64,000 nt of DNA, from assembly GCF_030815485.1 (NCBI RefSeq), contig NZ_JAUSWV010000002.1, positions 5,952,001 through 6,016,000 of the forward strand, given 5' to 3'. The DNA is from Streptomyces rishiriensis. Its GTDB lineage: Bacteria; Actinomycetota; Actinomycetes; Streptomycetales; Streptomycetaceae. The position numbers and the translations under genes are program-made. Within the stretch, counting starts at the first letter, position 1. Each line of letters starts with the position of its first letter. The notes below the pieces were generated by a model that was given only the letters and a program-made list of their open reading frames with translations, searched no databases and had not been told where the DNA came from. Below are positions 35,620-45,200 of this stretch, in pieces.

Positions 35620-38600
35620 CTAACGCTCCTGGTTGTAGGTGCTGTCAGGACCGAGGCCCTGGCCGTTCGTTTCACTGCTTCCTGCGTTGCGTCCGCGCTG
35701 GACGCCCCTGCGCAGGTTGCTCAACCTGCCTCGGACGTCCTCCGGGGCGCGGGAGACCTGAGGGCCTCCCTGGGGGGTGGTCTCGGCGGCGCCCTCGATC
35801 AGATTGGCCTTGGGTACCCGCCGCGGCAGGCCGGAGGAGGTGACCCCGCCCGCCTTGGGCTTCTTCAGAGCGGAGGCCTGGTGCCAGCGCTCGTCGTTGG
35901 CCGAGCGCCAGCTGTCGCCGCCGCCGTTGCTCTCCGCGGGGGAGGCCGCCGGCTCCTGCTTCGCGGGCCGGGCGCCGTTCGAACCGCTTGCGGCGGCGCC
36001 GCGGCGGGGGAGACCGGCGTCGGTCAGCGCGTGGGAGGCGGAAGAGGTCGGTCCCGGACGTTCGAAGCCTACGCGGTTCTGCTCACCCGCGTCAGCAGCC
36101 TGTACGGATTCCGCTTCCGGAGCGTACTGGTCCTGGTAGCCGTTCTGGTAACCGTTCGTGTGGCCGTTCTGCTGGGGCCAGTCGTCCTGGTAGGACTGCT
36201 GTTCCTGCTGCTGCTGGTACGGCTGGAAGCCCTCGGACGACGCGGCCGGGGCCGCCGTCCGCTCCTCCTGACCGGGCTCCGCATACGCGGGGTCCGGGTA
36301 GCCGCCGTTCGACGCGAAGCCGTCGTTCTGCGGCAGTCCGCCGTTTCCGGAGAACGACTCGCCCTGCGGCATGCCGCCGTTCGGCCCGAAGTACTGGTCG
36401 TCGTACGCCGGGCGCTGCTGCTCCTCGTACGACGTCTGCTGGTCGAACGCCCCCGGCTGCTGGGCGTACCCGGTCGCACTGTTGTCGTAGCCGGCCCCTG
36501 CACCCTGCTGGGCGGGGTCGTAGCCGTTCTGCCCGGCATCGTACGACTGCTGCTGACGGGGTGCGTCGAAGCCCTCGGACTGCTGCTGCCCGGTCGGCTG
36601 ACCCGGCTGACCCGGCTGACCCGGCTGACCGGGCTGGCCGTCCAGGGCCGCGCGGCGCTCCTCGCGCATCAGTGAGCGGCCCACCGGGTCCAGGTCACGG
36701 AGGTCGTCGGGGATCTCGTACTGGCTGTCGTCGAAGCCGAGCTCCGCGGCGGTGCGCATCGGCAGACCGTTGCCGAAGTCCTCGCCGCCACCGCCGTAGT
36801 TCTGCTCCGGGATGATCTGCGAGACGGTGAACTCGTCGCGCGGCTGCTGCTCGCCGCCGCCACCACCGTGGGTGATGGCGTCCGGCAGCATGACCAGCGA
36901 GGTGGTGCCGGCCTGCTCGCCCGAGGGGCGCAGCTGCACGCGGATGCCGTGCCGGTCGGACAGCCGGCCGACCACGAACAGGCCCATGCGCTGCGAGATC
37001 GCGGCGTCCACCGTCGGCGGGTTGGCCAGCTTGTGGTTGATGTCCGCGAAGTCCTCGGCGGTGAGGCCGATGCCCTTGTCGTGGATCTCGATCATGACTC
37101 GGCCGTCGGGGAGACGCGTGGCGGTCACCCGGACCTTGGTCTGCGGCGAGGAGAACGTCGTGGCGTTCTCCAGAAGCTCGGCGAGCAGGTGCACGAGGTC
37201 GGTCACGGCGCGGCCGTGGATCTCGGCCTCCGGGACGCCCGACAGCTCGACGCGCTCGTACTGCTCCACCTCGGAGGAGGCGGCGCGCAACACGTCGACC
37301 AGCGGAACCGGCTGGTCCCAGCGGCGGCCGGGCTCCTCGCCGGCGAGGACCAGGAGGTTCTCGCCGTTGCGGCGCATACGGGTGGCGAGGTGGTCCAGGC
37401 GGAAGAGGTTCTCCAGCTGGTCCGGGTCGGCCTCGTTGTTCTCCAGCTCGGTGATCAGGGTCAGCTGGCCCTCGATCAGGGACTGGTTGCGGCGCGAGAG
37501 GTTGGTGAAGATCGCGTTGATGTTGCCCCGGAGCAGAGCCTGCTCGGCGGCCAGTCGGACGGCCTCGCGGTGGACCTGGTCGAAGGCGCGGGCGACTTCG
37601 CCGATCTCGTCCCTGGTGTTGATGGGGATCGGCTGGACGCGGGTGTCCACCCGGCCCGGGTCGGTGCGCGAGAGCTGGTCGACCAGCATCGGCAGCCGCT
37701 GCTCGGCGATGCCGAAGGCGGCGTTGCGCAGCTGGCGCATGGCCTGGCTCATCTGGCGGGCCATGAGACTGGCGACGATGAAGGCGGCGAGCAGGGCGAT
37801 GATGACGATGGCGCCGTTGATGATGGCGTTGCGCTGCGCGTCGGAGGCGATCTCACCCGCGTCGGTGACCGCGCGGTCGATGAGTTCGCTCTCGACCTGG
37901 CTGTAGCCCTCGAACTTCAGCGTCGCGGCCGTCATCCACGCCTGGGCGGTGACGCCCTGCTCGGCGAGCTTGGACGGAGACTGTCCGCTGGCGATCGCCT
38001 GGATCATCTTGTCCATGGCCGGCGGAGCGGTGAACTCCTCGCCCGCGGCGTCGGCCTCGGCCTTCGCGTCGGCGGCCTGCTGCGCGCCCTGCTCGGCCTT
38101 CTCCTTCATGACCTCGGTGAGCCGCGCGGCGTCCTCGGTGGTGCCACCGGAGACGTACTCCTGCTGGGCGATGCCCTCGAGGTAGGCGTACGAGGTGAAG
38201 GCGGTGAGCTGCTGCCGGAAGACCGTCTCGTCGGGGCTGGGCCGGACCAGCAGGTGCATGCCGATGGCACGCTGGAGGGACTCGGCGCCCTTGGCCAGGG
38301 CGACCGCGTAGACGGTGCGGCCGTAGGCGGTGATGTTGCCGGTGCCGAGGCCGAGTTCGTTGGAGAACTCCATCAGCAGGTGCTCGACCGCGACGTAGCC
38401 CTCTTCGGTCTTCACCGGGTCCAGGGCCTTGGTGTAGGCGGCGGCACGAATCTTCGTCAGAGTCGGCTCGGCCTCCTCCACCAGCTTCAGACGGCGCTTG
38501 AGGCCGTCCTTGTCCGGCATCCCGGCGACCTCGTCGTGGAAGGCGGTGGCCTTCGCGTCGGTGGTGGCGCGGGCCGCCTTGACCTTCGGGTCGTCCTTCG

Positions 38601-38955
38601 TGGACTGGAGCAGCGGCTGGGCGCTGATGTCCCGCTCGTTGAGCAGGGCCTCGGCGTACTCGCCGGCGGCGGCCACGATCTTCGCCGTCTTCTCGGCGTC
38701 GCGGGCCTCCTGCCAGGTGTCGATCGAGTTCTTCACCTGGAAGCCGCCCATGACCAGGCCGACCAACACGGGTATGAGCAGGATCGCGTTCAGCCGGGTG
38801 GGCACCCGCCAGTTCCGCGGGGAGAGACGACCGCCGCTCTTCGCGGGTGCGGACGCCGGCTCCGAACCGGGCACAGGGGCGGGCGCCGCTCCGCGCGGCG
38901 GCGGGGTGAAGTTGCCCCGGGCCGCCGGCTCGGGACTTTGCTTGCTTCGCCTCAC
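35620..38955 (-). CDS. cvnA2: Conservon membrane sensor kinase CvnA
   Basis: 1111 aa. TM1 lies at about 56-75 (LNAILLIPVLVGLVMGGF), then a nitrate/nitrite-sensing-like helical extracellular domain (about 80-375), TM2 at about 378-400, a HAMP-like linker, and a HATPase_c domain (N-box HLLAELLENATTFSSP, G1 HDKGIGLT, then GLFVVGRLSDRHGI). I see no standard HisKA H-box, so ATP use may not mean ordinary His-Asp phosphorelay. From about residue 690 the chain is a long Gln/Gly/Pro/Tyr-rich tail ending in a motif shared with the other CvnA (SGLPRRVP ... VSRAP.DVRGRL.NLRRG). The GTG start follows GAGAGG by 11 nt. Confidence 0.9.
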   Translation of the reverse strand: MRRSKQSPEPAARGNFTPPPRGAAPAPVPGSEPASAPAKSGGRLSPRNWRVPTRLNAILLIPVLVGLVMGGFQVKNSIDTWQEARDAEKTAKIVAAAGEYAEALLNERDISAQPLLQSTKDDPKVKAARATTDAKATAFHDEVAGMPDKDGLKRRLKLVEEAEPTLTKIRAAAYTKALDPVKTEEGYVAVEHLLMEFSNELGLGTGNITAYGRTVYAVALAKGAESLQRAIGMHLLVRPSPDETVFRQQLTAFTSYAYLEGIAQQEYVSGGTTEDAARLTEVMKEKAEQGAQQAADAKAEADAAGEEFTAPPAMDKMIQAIASGQSPSKLAEQGVTAQAWMTAATLKFEGYSQVESELIDRAVTDAGEIASDAQRNAIINGAIVIIALLAAFIVASLMARQMSQAMRQLRNAAFGIAEQRLPMLVDQLSRTDPGRVDTRVQPIPINTRDEIGEVARAFDQVHREAVRLAAEQALLRGNINAIFTNLSRRNQSLIEGQLTLITELENNEADPDQLENLFRLDHLATRMRRNGENLLVLAGEEPGRRWDQPVPLVDVLRAASSEVEQYERVELSGVPEAEIHGRAVTDLVHLLAELLENATTFSSPQTKVRVTATRLPDGRVMIEIHDKGIGLTAEDFADINHKLANPPTVDAAISQRMGLFVVGRLSDRHGIRVQLRPSGEQAGTTSLVMLPDAITHGGGGGEQQPRDEFTVSQIIPEQNYGGGGEDFGNGLPMRTAAELGFDDSQYEIPDDLRDLDPVGRSLMREERRAALDGQPGQPGQPGQPGQPTGQQQSEGFDAPRQQQSYDAGQNGYDPAQQGAGAGYDNSATGYAQQPGAFDQQTSYEEQQRPAYDDQYFGPNGGMPQGESFSGNGGLPQNDGFASNGGYPDPAYAEPGQEERTAAPAASSEGFQPYQQQQEQQSYQDDWPQQNGHTNGYQNGYQDQYAPEAESVQAADAGEQNRVGFERPGPTSSASHALTDAGLPRRGAAASGSNGARPAKQEPAASPAESNGGGDSWRSANDERWHQASALKKPKAGGVTSSGLPRRVPKANLIEGAAETTPQGGPQVSRAPEDVRGRLSNLRRGVQRGRNAGSSETNGQGLGPDSTYNQER

Positions 38956-39331
38956 TCGACCAACAACCTCTCGGCGGTCGGCACCTTCGTCGTGCCGCAG
39001 TGTCTCAGAGCCCGGTCAGCCATCGACCATCAGTACGTCATTGACTATTGGGCAGTTCAGGCATTCCAGCACGACGACCAGCGCTCTTCCAAACATGGGA
39101 AAGCCCTGGTTCGATGTGATGTAAGCCCCAGATAAAACGGTCAAAAAGAACGAGCCCCGCCAAAAGGCGGGGCTTTCGTGCGCGCAGTGAGACCAAGCGA
39201 CCGCGACGCGTGGCGGTATCTGTGGATTCCACTGCCGAAACGTTATGAACACCGGAGCCGACCGTGTCAAAGGCCACAGCCGGCTCCAGGGCGTCTACGT
39301 CAACTGCCGTACGGCACCGGGTGCTTGAAAG
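38956..39331. other. Gap between the two conservons
   Basis: 376 nt with no gene. It holds the conservon-1 terminator (39153-39174) and, nearer cvnA2, AT-rich sequence that must contain its promoter; TTGACC at the minus-strand side of 39141-39146 is a possible -35 without a clear -10. Confidence 0.6.
39153..39174 (-). terminator. Terminator after conservon 1
   Basis: 9-bp perfect stem (AGCCCCGCC/GGCGGGGCT) with a 4-nt loop. On the minus strand it is followed by GTTCTTTTT. Downstream of cvnD1 and upstream of cvnA2, it separates the two conservon transcripts. Confidence 0.85.
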
Positions 39332-39907
39332 TTACCGCAGTCGCGCCATGAGCGCGTGCTCCACGAGCGTGATCAGCGCGCTCTTGGCATCCGAGCGGTG
39401 CCGGGCGTCCGTCGTGATGATCGGGGTGTCCGGTCCGATCTGGAGCGCCTCGCGCACTTCCTCCGGCTGGTACGGCTGCGAGCCGTCGAAGCCGTTGAGG
39501 GCGACGACGAACGGCAGGCCGCTGTTCTCGAAGTAGTCGACCGCCGGGAAGCAGTCCGCGAGACGCCGGGTGTCCACCAGCACGATCGCGCCGATCGCGC
39601 CGCGCACCAGGTCGTCCCACATGAACCAGAACCGGTCCTGACCCGGCGTGCCGAACAGGTACAGGATCAGGTCCTGGTCGAGCGTGATACGGCCGAAGTC
39701 CATGGCCACCGTGGTGGTGGTCTTGTCCCCGGTGTGGGTGAGGTCGTCGATGCCCGCCGACGCGGACGTCATGACGGCCTCCGTGCGCAGCGGGTTGATC
39801 TCGGAGACGGCGCCCACGAACGTGGTCTTGCCCACGCCGAAGCCACCCGCCACCACGATCTTCGCGGAGGTGGTGGCCCGCCCCCCGTCAGAGCTTGCGA
39901 AGTCCAC
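39332..39907 (-). CDS. cvnD1: Conservon GTP-binding protein CvnD (second copy)
   Basis: 191 aa, nearly identical to the other CvnD: of the aligned residues from SAKIVVAGGFG on, only a few differ (DEVREA/EEVREA, RHRADAK/RHRSDAK). Same G1 GGFGVGKTT, G3 GTPGQDR and G4 LNGFD. Such identity, far above that of the partner CvnA proteins, suggests recent duplication, gene conversion or strong constraint. It overlaps cvnC by 20 nt. Confidence 0.9.
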   Translation of the reverse strand: MDFASSDGGRATTSAKIVVAGGFGVGKTTFVGAVSEINPLRTEAVMTSASAGIDDLTHTGDKTTTTVAMDFGRITLDQDLILYLFGTPGQDRFWFMWDDLVRGAIGAIVLVDTRRLADCFPAVDYFENSGLPFVVALNGFDGSQPYQPEEVREALQIGPDTPIITTDARHRSDAKSALITLVEHALMARLR

Positions 39908-40286
39908 TGAGCACCCTTTCGAGCAGCGTCACGTCCGGAGCGCCGCCGTTGTTCTCGTCGCCGCCCGGCTGGTGGATGGCCACCAGTCCGGCCTCGGCGA
40001 GGTCCGCGACCAGGATCCGCGCCACTCCCAGCGGCATGGCCAGGAGAGCCGAGACCTCCGCGACCGACTTCACCTCGCGGCACAGATGGCAGATGCGCTG
40101 GTGCTCCGGAAGCAGCCCCATGAGCGCTGCCGGGTCGGCCGTGGTGCTGATCAGCGCCTCGATGGCGAGCTGATAGCGCGGCCGCGTCCGGCCGCCGGTC
40201 ATCGCGTACGGACGCACCAGCGGCTGGTCGCCCTCATCCCCGTACGGCTCCGCGTACGGATCATGATGGGCGGTGGGCGGGGTCAT
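39888..40286 (-). CDS. cvnC1: Conservon DUF742 protein CvnC (second copy)
   Basis: 132 aa from the ATG at 40286, which follows GGAGG. It lacks most of the Pro/Gln-rich N-terminal extension of the other copy: only about 25 residues (PTAHHDPYAEPYGDEGD) precede LVRPYAMTGGRTRPRYQL. The DUF742 core is conserved, including EHQRICHLCREVKSVAEVSALLAMPLG and GLVAIHQPGGDENNG. cvnB lies 112 nt upstream. Confidence 0.88.
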   Translation of the reverse strand: MTPPTAHHDPYAEPYGDEGDQPLVRPYAMTGGRTRPRYQLAIEALISTTADPAALMGLLPEHQRICHLCREVKSVAEVSALLAMPLGVARILVADLAEAGLVAIHQPGGDENNGGAPDVTLLERVLSGLRKL

Positions 40287-40398
40287 GGATCCTCCGGGCG
40301 GGACAGCATTCGCGGTCAGTCGTGCCGTCCGTCGAGGCCGGTGGGGGGATTGTGTCGGCCGGACGGTGATTTCGTGAGGTGGGTAGTGCTGGGGCGGG

Positions 40399-40821
40399 TC
40401 AGTGGAGCAGACTGCCCTGGAGTTCGGCGCGCAGGTCGGGCGTGAGGACCGCGCCCGCGCGGTCGACAAGCAGCGTCATCTCGTAGCCGACGAGGCCGAT
40501 GTCGCACTCGGGGTGCGCGAGAACGGCGAGCGACGAGCCGTCCGAGACGGACATGAGGAAGAGGAACCCTCGTTCCATCTCGACGACGGTCTGCGCGACG
40601 CTGCCGCCTTCGAAGATCCGCGAAGCGCCGGCCGTCAGCGAGGTCAGCCCCGACGCGACGGCCGCCAACTGGTCGGCACGGTCGCGCGGGAAGCCCTCGG
40701 ACATCGCGAGCAGGAGCCCGTCGGCGGACACGACAACGGTGTGGGACACCCCAGGGGTGTTGTCCACGAAGTTGGTGATCAACCAGTTCAGGTTCTGTGC
40801 CGCCTGGCTCATCTGACTCAA
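40399..40821 (-). CDS. cvnB1: Conservon roadblock/LC7 protein CvnB (second copy)
   Basis: 140 aa. The best start is TTG at 40821, directly abutting the cvnA stop (TAG TTG) and 7 nt after AGGAG, the same place as the GTG of the other copy; an ATG three codons later (40812) is the alternative. The roadblock core is nearly identical to the other CvnB (NLNWLITNFVDNTPGVSHTV; ERGFLFLMSVSDGSSLAVLA). Confidence 0.9.
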   Translation of the reverse strand: MSQMSQAAQNLNWLITNFVDNTPGVSHTVVVSADGLLLAMSEGFPRDRADQLAAVASGLTSLTAGASRIFEGGSVAQTVVEMERGFLFLMSVSDGSSLAVLAHPECDIGLVGYEMTLLVDRAGAVLTPDLRAELQGSLLH

Positions 40822-43800
40822 CTAACGCTCCTGCTGGTGAGTGGGGCTCGGGAAACTGCCGGTCTGACCGTTGCCGGCCTGACGACCCTGCGCGATGCCC
40901 CGACGGAGATTGGTCAGCCGTCCGCGTACGTCGTCAGGCGCACGCGACACCTGCGGACCGGGCTGGTGCTGTTGCTGCTGAGCCGTGCCCGGGACGAGGT
41001 TCGCCCTGGGCACCCGGCGCGGCAGGCCGGATGTGGTGACGCCGCCCGCGGCCGGTTGCCTGACCCGCTCGGCCTGCCGGACGAGTTCGTCGTTCGGCGA
41101 GGTGCGCCAGGAGGCATTGGTGGCGGCGGGACGCTGGGGGGCAGCCGGAGCCTGCGGCTCCTGGTGCTGCTGTTGCTGCGGAGCCTGGTCCGAACCGCCC
41201 GCCTGCTGACCGTGGAACCAGTTGGTCTCCAGCGTGTCGTACAGCGGGGTGCGGCCGTCTCCGGGACCCGAGGCCGGCGGCAGTGCCTCCGGCTCCGGCC
41301 GCCCGACGGGACGCTGCGGGCCGGACGGCTGTGACGGGGTGCCGTAGCCACCCGGCTGCGGCGCCGCGAACTGGCCGGTGGACGAGGGGTCCTGGCGGCC
41401 GGGCAGCGAGTGCTGACCGGTCGAGGAGCCGTCGTAGCCGGGTGCGGCGAACTGGCCGGTGGAGCCGTTGTCGTACGCCTGCGGAGCGAACTGGTTCGGG
41501 GCCGCCGAGGCGTTCTGGCCGCCCGGGGCACCGAAGACGTCGGACCGGGTGAAGCCGTTCTCGTCCTGCTGGCCGCTGGTGCCGGGGCGCTGGAACTGCC
41601 CCGGGTCCTGTCGGGCGCTGGTGCCCGGACGCTGGAACTGGCCGGCGTCCTGCCGTCCGCCCGGACCCGTCTGGGGGTTGCCCACGGCCGGGAACTGGCC
41701 CGTGCTCTGGAACCCGTTCGCGACGGGGCGGCCGAAGTCGGCGGGGCCCGCCGGGCTCTGGCGGTCGTCGGTGCGCGGGATCGCCGGTATCTCGGCGGTG
41801 GCGCCGGGACCCTGCCGGTCGTCGAAGCGCGGCATGCGCGACGTCTGGGCGACGTCCGGCTCCTCGTGGCCGCGCGGGGCGTCCAGCGGGCTGCGCGGCA
41901 CCGGCGGCTGGGCGTTCTCGTCGCCCCAGCTGGTCACGCGCGGCTGCTGGTTGCCGCCGGGCAGCTCGGCGCGCGCTCCACCGCGCGGCGGCAGCTGCGG
42001 CTGACGGCCACGGCCGCCCTGGTCGGCCTTGTTGCCCCGCTGCTGCTGCGTGGGACGTCCGCCGAACATGTCCACGCCCTGGGCGGAACCCGTACCGGCC
42101 GCCTGGAGGCCCTGCGGCGCACCGGGCGCCTGACCGCCGAAGCCGGAACCCGCGCCGGCCGGAGCCGGCCGGCCCTGCTGGGGGGAGGCCGGAGGCTGCT
42201 GCGGGCCACGCGGCGGCTGACCACCGGGCCGGCCACCGCCGTCCCGTCCGGGCAGCGCGGCCCGGGGACCCTGGCCGGCGGCGATGCGGCCGCCGGTGCC
42301 GGGACCGGAGCCGAGGGCACCGCCCTGCGAGCCGTTCTGCGAGCCGTTCTGGCGACGCGCGGCGGCGACGCCGGCAGCGGCCTGCGCGGCGGCGGGGCCA
42401 CCCGCGACGGCGCCCTGACCGGGCTTGGGCTGGGGCTTCTTGCCGCCCTGTGCGACGTCCACGGGCAGCATGACCAGCGCGGTCGTGCCACCGGAGTCGG
42501 AGGGGCGCAGCTGGATGCGGATGCCGTGCCGCTGCGACAGACGACCGACCACGAACAGACCCATGCGGCGGGAGACCGACACGTCCACGGTGGGCGGCGA
42601 GGCGAGCCGCTCGTTGATCGCGGCGAGGTCCTCGGGGGAGAGGCCGATGCCGGTGTCGTGGATCTCGATCAGCACGCGGCCGTCGGGCAGCGCGTGACCG
42701 GTGACCTTGACCTTGGTCTGCGGCGAGGAGAACGAGGTGGCGTTCTCGAGCAGCTCGGCGAGGAGGTGCACGAGGTCGTTGACGACCCGGCCGGCCACTT
42801 CGGTGGTCGGCACGGAGGACAGTTCGATGCGCTCGTACTGCTCCACCTCGGACGCGGCGGCACGCAGCACGTCGACCAGCGGGACCGGACGGGTCCAGCG
42901 ACGGCCGGGCTCCTCACCCGCGAGGACGAGGAGGTTCTCACCGTTACGGCGCATGCGGGTCGCGAGGTGGTCGAGCTTGAACAGCGAGGACAGCTGGTCC
43001 GGGTCGGCCTCGCGGGACTCCAGTTCGGAGATCAGCGACAGCTGGCGCTGGATCAGACCCTGGGAGCGGCGCGAGAGGTTGGTGAACATCGCGTTGACGT
43101 TGCCCCGCAGCAGGGCCTGCTCGGCGGCGAGGCGGACCGCCTCGCGGTGCACGTCGTCGAAGGCCGCGGCCACCTGGCCGATCTCGTCCCGGGAGTGCAC
43201 ACCGACCGACTCCACGGACGTGTCGACGTCCTGCGGGTCGGACTCGGACAGCTGCTTGACCAGCTCGGGCAGCCGGTCCTGGGCGACCTTGGTGGCGGTC
43301 TCCTGGAGGCGGCGCAGCGAACGGATCATGGACCGGGCGACGACGAACGCGCCGACCAGCGAGACACCGAGGACGAGCAGGATCAGCGCACCGGAGATGA
43401 TCGCTTCGCGCTCCGACTCGGCGCGCAGCTCACGCGCCTTCTGCTCCATGTTCTCGAGCAGCGTGAGCTCGATGTTGCTCATCTGCTTGATCTTGGTGGA
43501 GCTGGAGTCGATCCAGTCCTGGTACGACTGCTTGTCCAGCGACTCCAGGCCGCTGGAGGAGCTGAGGGCCCGGTCCGCGTAGGTGTCGGCGTCCTCGATG
43601 ACCGGGTTGCCCAGCTCGATCGGCTTCAGCAGTTCCTCGGCGTCGCCGTCGCCGTAGATGCTGCGGAAACTCGCGAGGTCGGACTCCTGGTTCTGGAGGC
43701 CTGCCTCGGCGTACTGCCGGTCGTTCTCGGAGAGGTCGCCGTAGACGGTGTTGCCCACCGGCAGGGCCGCCGCGAGCACGGCGCGCTGGACGGAGGCGTA

Positions 43801-44598
43801 CTCCTTGGCGGAGGAGAAGGCGGCCAGCGCACGCGTGCGCTGGATCATCTCCGGGTTGCTCGTGGCCTGCGCCATGTCCTGCGAGAGGTCCAGCAGGCTG
43901 GTGATGAGGCGGTGGTAGGCCTCCACCGTCTGGGTGGAGTTGCCCTTCTCCGCGTAGGCCGTCGAACGGACCTTGGCGAGGTTGGCCAAGTCGCCCAGCA
44001 GGCCGACGAGGCTGTCCCGGACGCCCTGGAGGTTGCCGTCCGCGGTGGCGCCGTCGATCTCCTCCGAGGAGTCCTGGAAGGCGCTGAGCGCGCGGTCCGT
44101 CTTCTCGCGGAGGCCCTTGATGCCGGGGTCGGTCGCCTTGCCGTTGTGCGCCAGCGGGCCGGCGGAGCGGTCACGCTCGTCCTGGAGCGCGTCGGCCAGG
44201 TCGGTGGCCTGCTTGGTCATGTCCGTCAGCAGCTTCATGTTGTCGAGCTGCTGGATGTCGTCCATCGACTGGTTGATGCGCAGCGCGCCCAGCGAGGTGG
44301 CCGCGACCACGGGCAGGGTCAGCAGTGCCACCAGACGCGTGGAGATGCGCCAGTTGCGCAGCGCCACCCGCGGTCCGGGGCCGGTGTGGCCGGTCGGCGG
44401 CTTCGTCGGAGCCTGGGGAGGAGTACTCGGCGACGCGGACGCACCGGGACGTCCGGAGCGCTCACCGCCGTCGCCGGTCGGATTGGGGCCCGGGTTCTGG
44501 GCGTGCTGGGGCGAGGAGCCGACTGCCATCGGGCCAGTCCCGCCGCGCGGCTCCGGCTCGGCCGAAGCGCTGCCATCCCTCTTGAAACGTCCCTGCAC
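40822..44598 (-). CDS. cvnA1: Conservon membrane sensor kinase CvnA (second copy)
   Basis: 1258 aa from the GTG at 44598, chosen because CAGAGG lies 11 nt before it, the same spacing as in the other cvnA; the frame runs on to 44733 without a better start. TM1 (LVALLTLPVVAATSLGAL) is at about 95-115 after a long charged N-terminus; a helical NIT-like sensor domain follows; TM2 (AIISGALILLVLGVSLVGAFVV) precedes HAMP and a HATPase_c domain (N-box LLAELLENATSFSSP, G1 HDTGIGLS). The tail of about 500 residues is Gly/Gln/Pro/Arg-rich, with repeats such as QFQRPGTS, and ends in the shared SGLPRRVP/VSRAP motif. The sensor domain is poorly similar to the other CvnA, so signals probably differ. Confidence 0.9.
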   Translation of the reverse strand: MQGRFKRDGSASAEPEPRGGTGPMAVGSSPQHAQNPGPNPTGDGGERSGRPGASASPSTPPQAPTKPPTGHTGPGPRVALRNWRISTRLVALLTLPVVAATSLGALRINQSMDDIQQLDNMKLLTDMTKQATDLADALQDERDRSAGPLAHNGKATDPGIKGLREKTDRALSAFQDSSEEIDGATADGNLQGVRDSLVGLLGDLANLAKVRSTAYAEKGNSTQTVEAYHRLITSLLDLSQDMAQATSNPEMIQRTRALAAFSSAKEYASVQRAVLAAALPVGNTVYGDLSENDRQYAEAGLQNQESDLASFRSIYGDGDAEELLKPIELGNPVIEDADTYADRALSSSSGLESLDKQSYQDWIDSSSTKIKQMSNIELTLLENMEQKARELRAESEREAIISGALILLVLGVSLVGAFVVARSMIRSLRRLQETATKVAQDRLPELVKQLSESDPQDVDTSVESVGVHSRDEIGQVAAAFDDVHREAVRLAAEQALLRGNVNAMFTNLSRRSQGLIQRQLSLISELESREADPDQLSSLFKLDHLATRMRRNGENLLVLAGEEPGRRWTRPVPLVDVLRAAASEVEQYERIELSSVPTTEVAGRVVNDLVHLLAELLENATSFSSPQTKVKVTGHALPDGRVLIEIHDTGIGLSPEDLAAINERLASPPTVDVSVSRRMGLFVVGRLSQRHGIRIQLRPSDSGGTTALVMLPVDVAQGGKKPQPKPGQGAVAGGPAAAQAAAGVAAARRQNGSQNGSQGGALGSGPGTGGRIAAGQGPRAALPGRDGGGRPGGQPPRGPQQPPASPQQGRPAPAGAGSGFGGQAPGAPQGLQAAGTGSAQGVDMFGGRPTQQQRGNKADQGGRGRQPQLPPRGGARAELPGGNQQPRVTSWGDENAQPPVPRSPLDAPRGHEEPDVAQTSRMPRFDDRQGPGATAEIPAIPRTDDRQSPAGPADFGRPVANGFQSTGQFPAVGNPQTGPGGRQDAGQFQRPGTSARQDPGQFQRPGTSGQQDENGFTRSDVFGAPGGQNASAAPNQFAPQAYDNGSTGQFAAPGYDGSSTGQHSLPGRQDPSSTGQFAAPQPGGYGTPSQPSGPQRPVGRPEPEALPPASGPGDGRTPLYDTLETNWFHGQQAGGSDQAPQQQQHQEPQAPAAPQRPAATNASWRTSPNDELVRQAERVRQPAAGGVTTSGLPRRVPRANLVPGTAQQQQHQPGPQVSRAPDDVRGRLTNLRRGIAQGRQAGNGQTGSFPSPTHQQER

Positions 44599-45200
44599 TA
44601 GCGTCGCAACCTCTGGACCAGGCGCCCCTCCGCGCGAACGGAAGGACGGTGTCGGCGTGTTGGCGGGCGTCCTGAATACGCCCGCCAATTGGTCGTGAGT
44701 ACCGGCGCTGGCTCCCCCTGTCCTCGCCGCCACCGGGCGCGCTGAGCGCCCTCTGTGCGCCGGCTCGATCCCGCGGCGGTCCGAGGAATTCCAGCACAGT
44801 GCAGGATCTCCAACAAGGCCCGTTGGCCAGGCTGTGACATCCGTGACACGACGTGAGGGTCAAGTTACGGGATGTAGAAAGTGATCCCACGTAAGGCGGA
44901 CATAAGGGTGGGAAGGGGTGGTGGCCGGGGGGTGTCCCAGTCGCCATGATCAGGAGCGGAATGAGCGCTTCAGGTGACTGATGTCCGTTTCGTCATGGTC
45001 GATGGCCAGTCCGGAATGACCGCTTTGCCCCTGGATTCGTGAGCAAACTCACACGCTGATCATGCGACCTTCACGTCTTCACCGGGAATCGCGTGTTTAG
45101 CCTGACGCTTTACAGGGATGGCACATCCGACAAACCGCGTCCGTGCGGAGGCCCTTGAGGGCTTCCCGGACGCCCGGACACGACAGGGTCACGTACAACA
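44599..45200. other. 602-nt gap between cvnA1 and the 62-aa peptide gene
   Basis: No gene is supported. Near cvnA1 there is a GTGAC direct repeat (44833-44837, 44843-44847) beside TTGACC on the minus strand, possibly its promoter. 44880-45110 is comparatively AT-rich (TTTCGTCATGG, CGTGTTTAGCC, CTTTACAGGG) and must hold the peptide-gene promoter. A compound hairpin lies at 45139-45171: outer GTCCG/CGGAC, inner GGAGGCCC-TTGA-GGGCTTCC. Confidence 0.55.

Noticed and set aside
41410..44601. A 1063-codon open frame on the plus strand
   Set aside because: Antisense to cvnA1; composition is a reflection of that gene, no motif.
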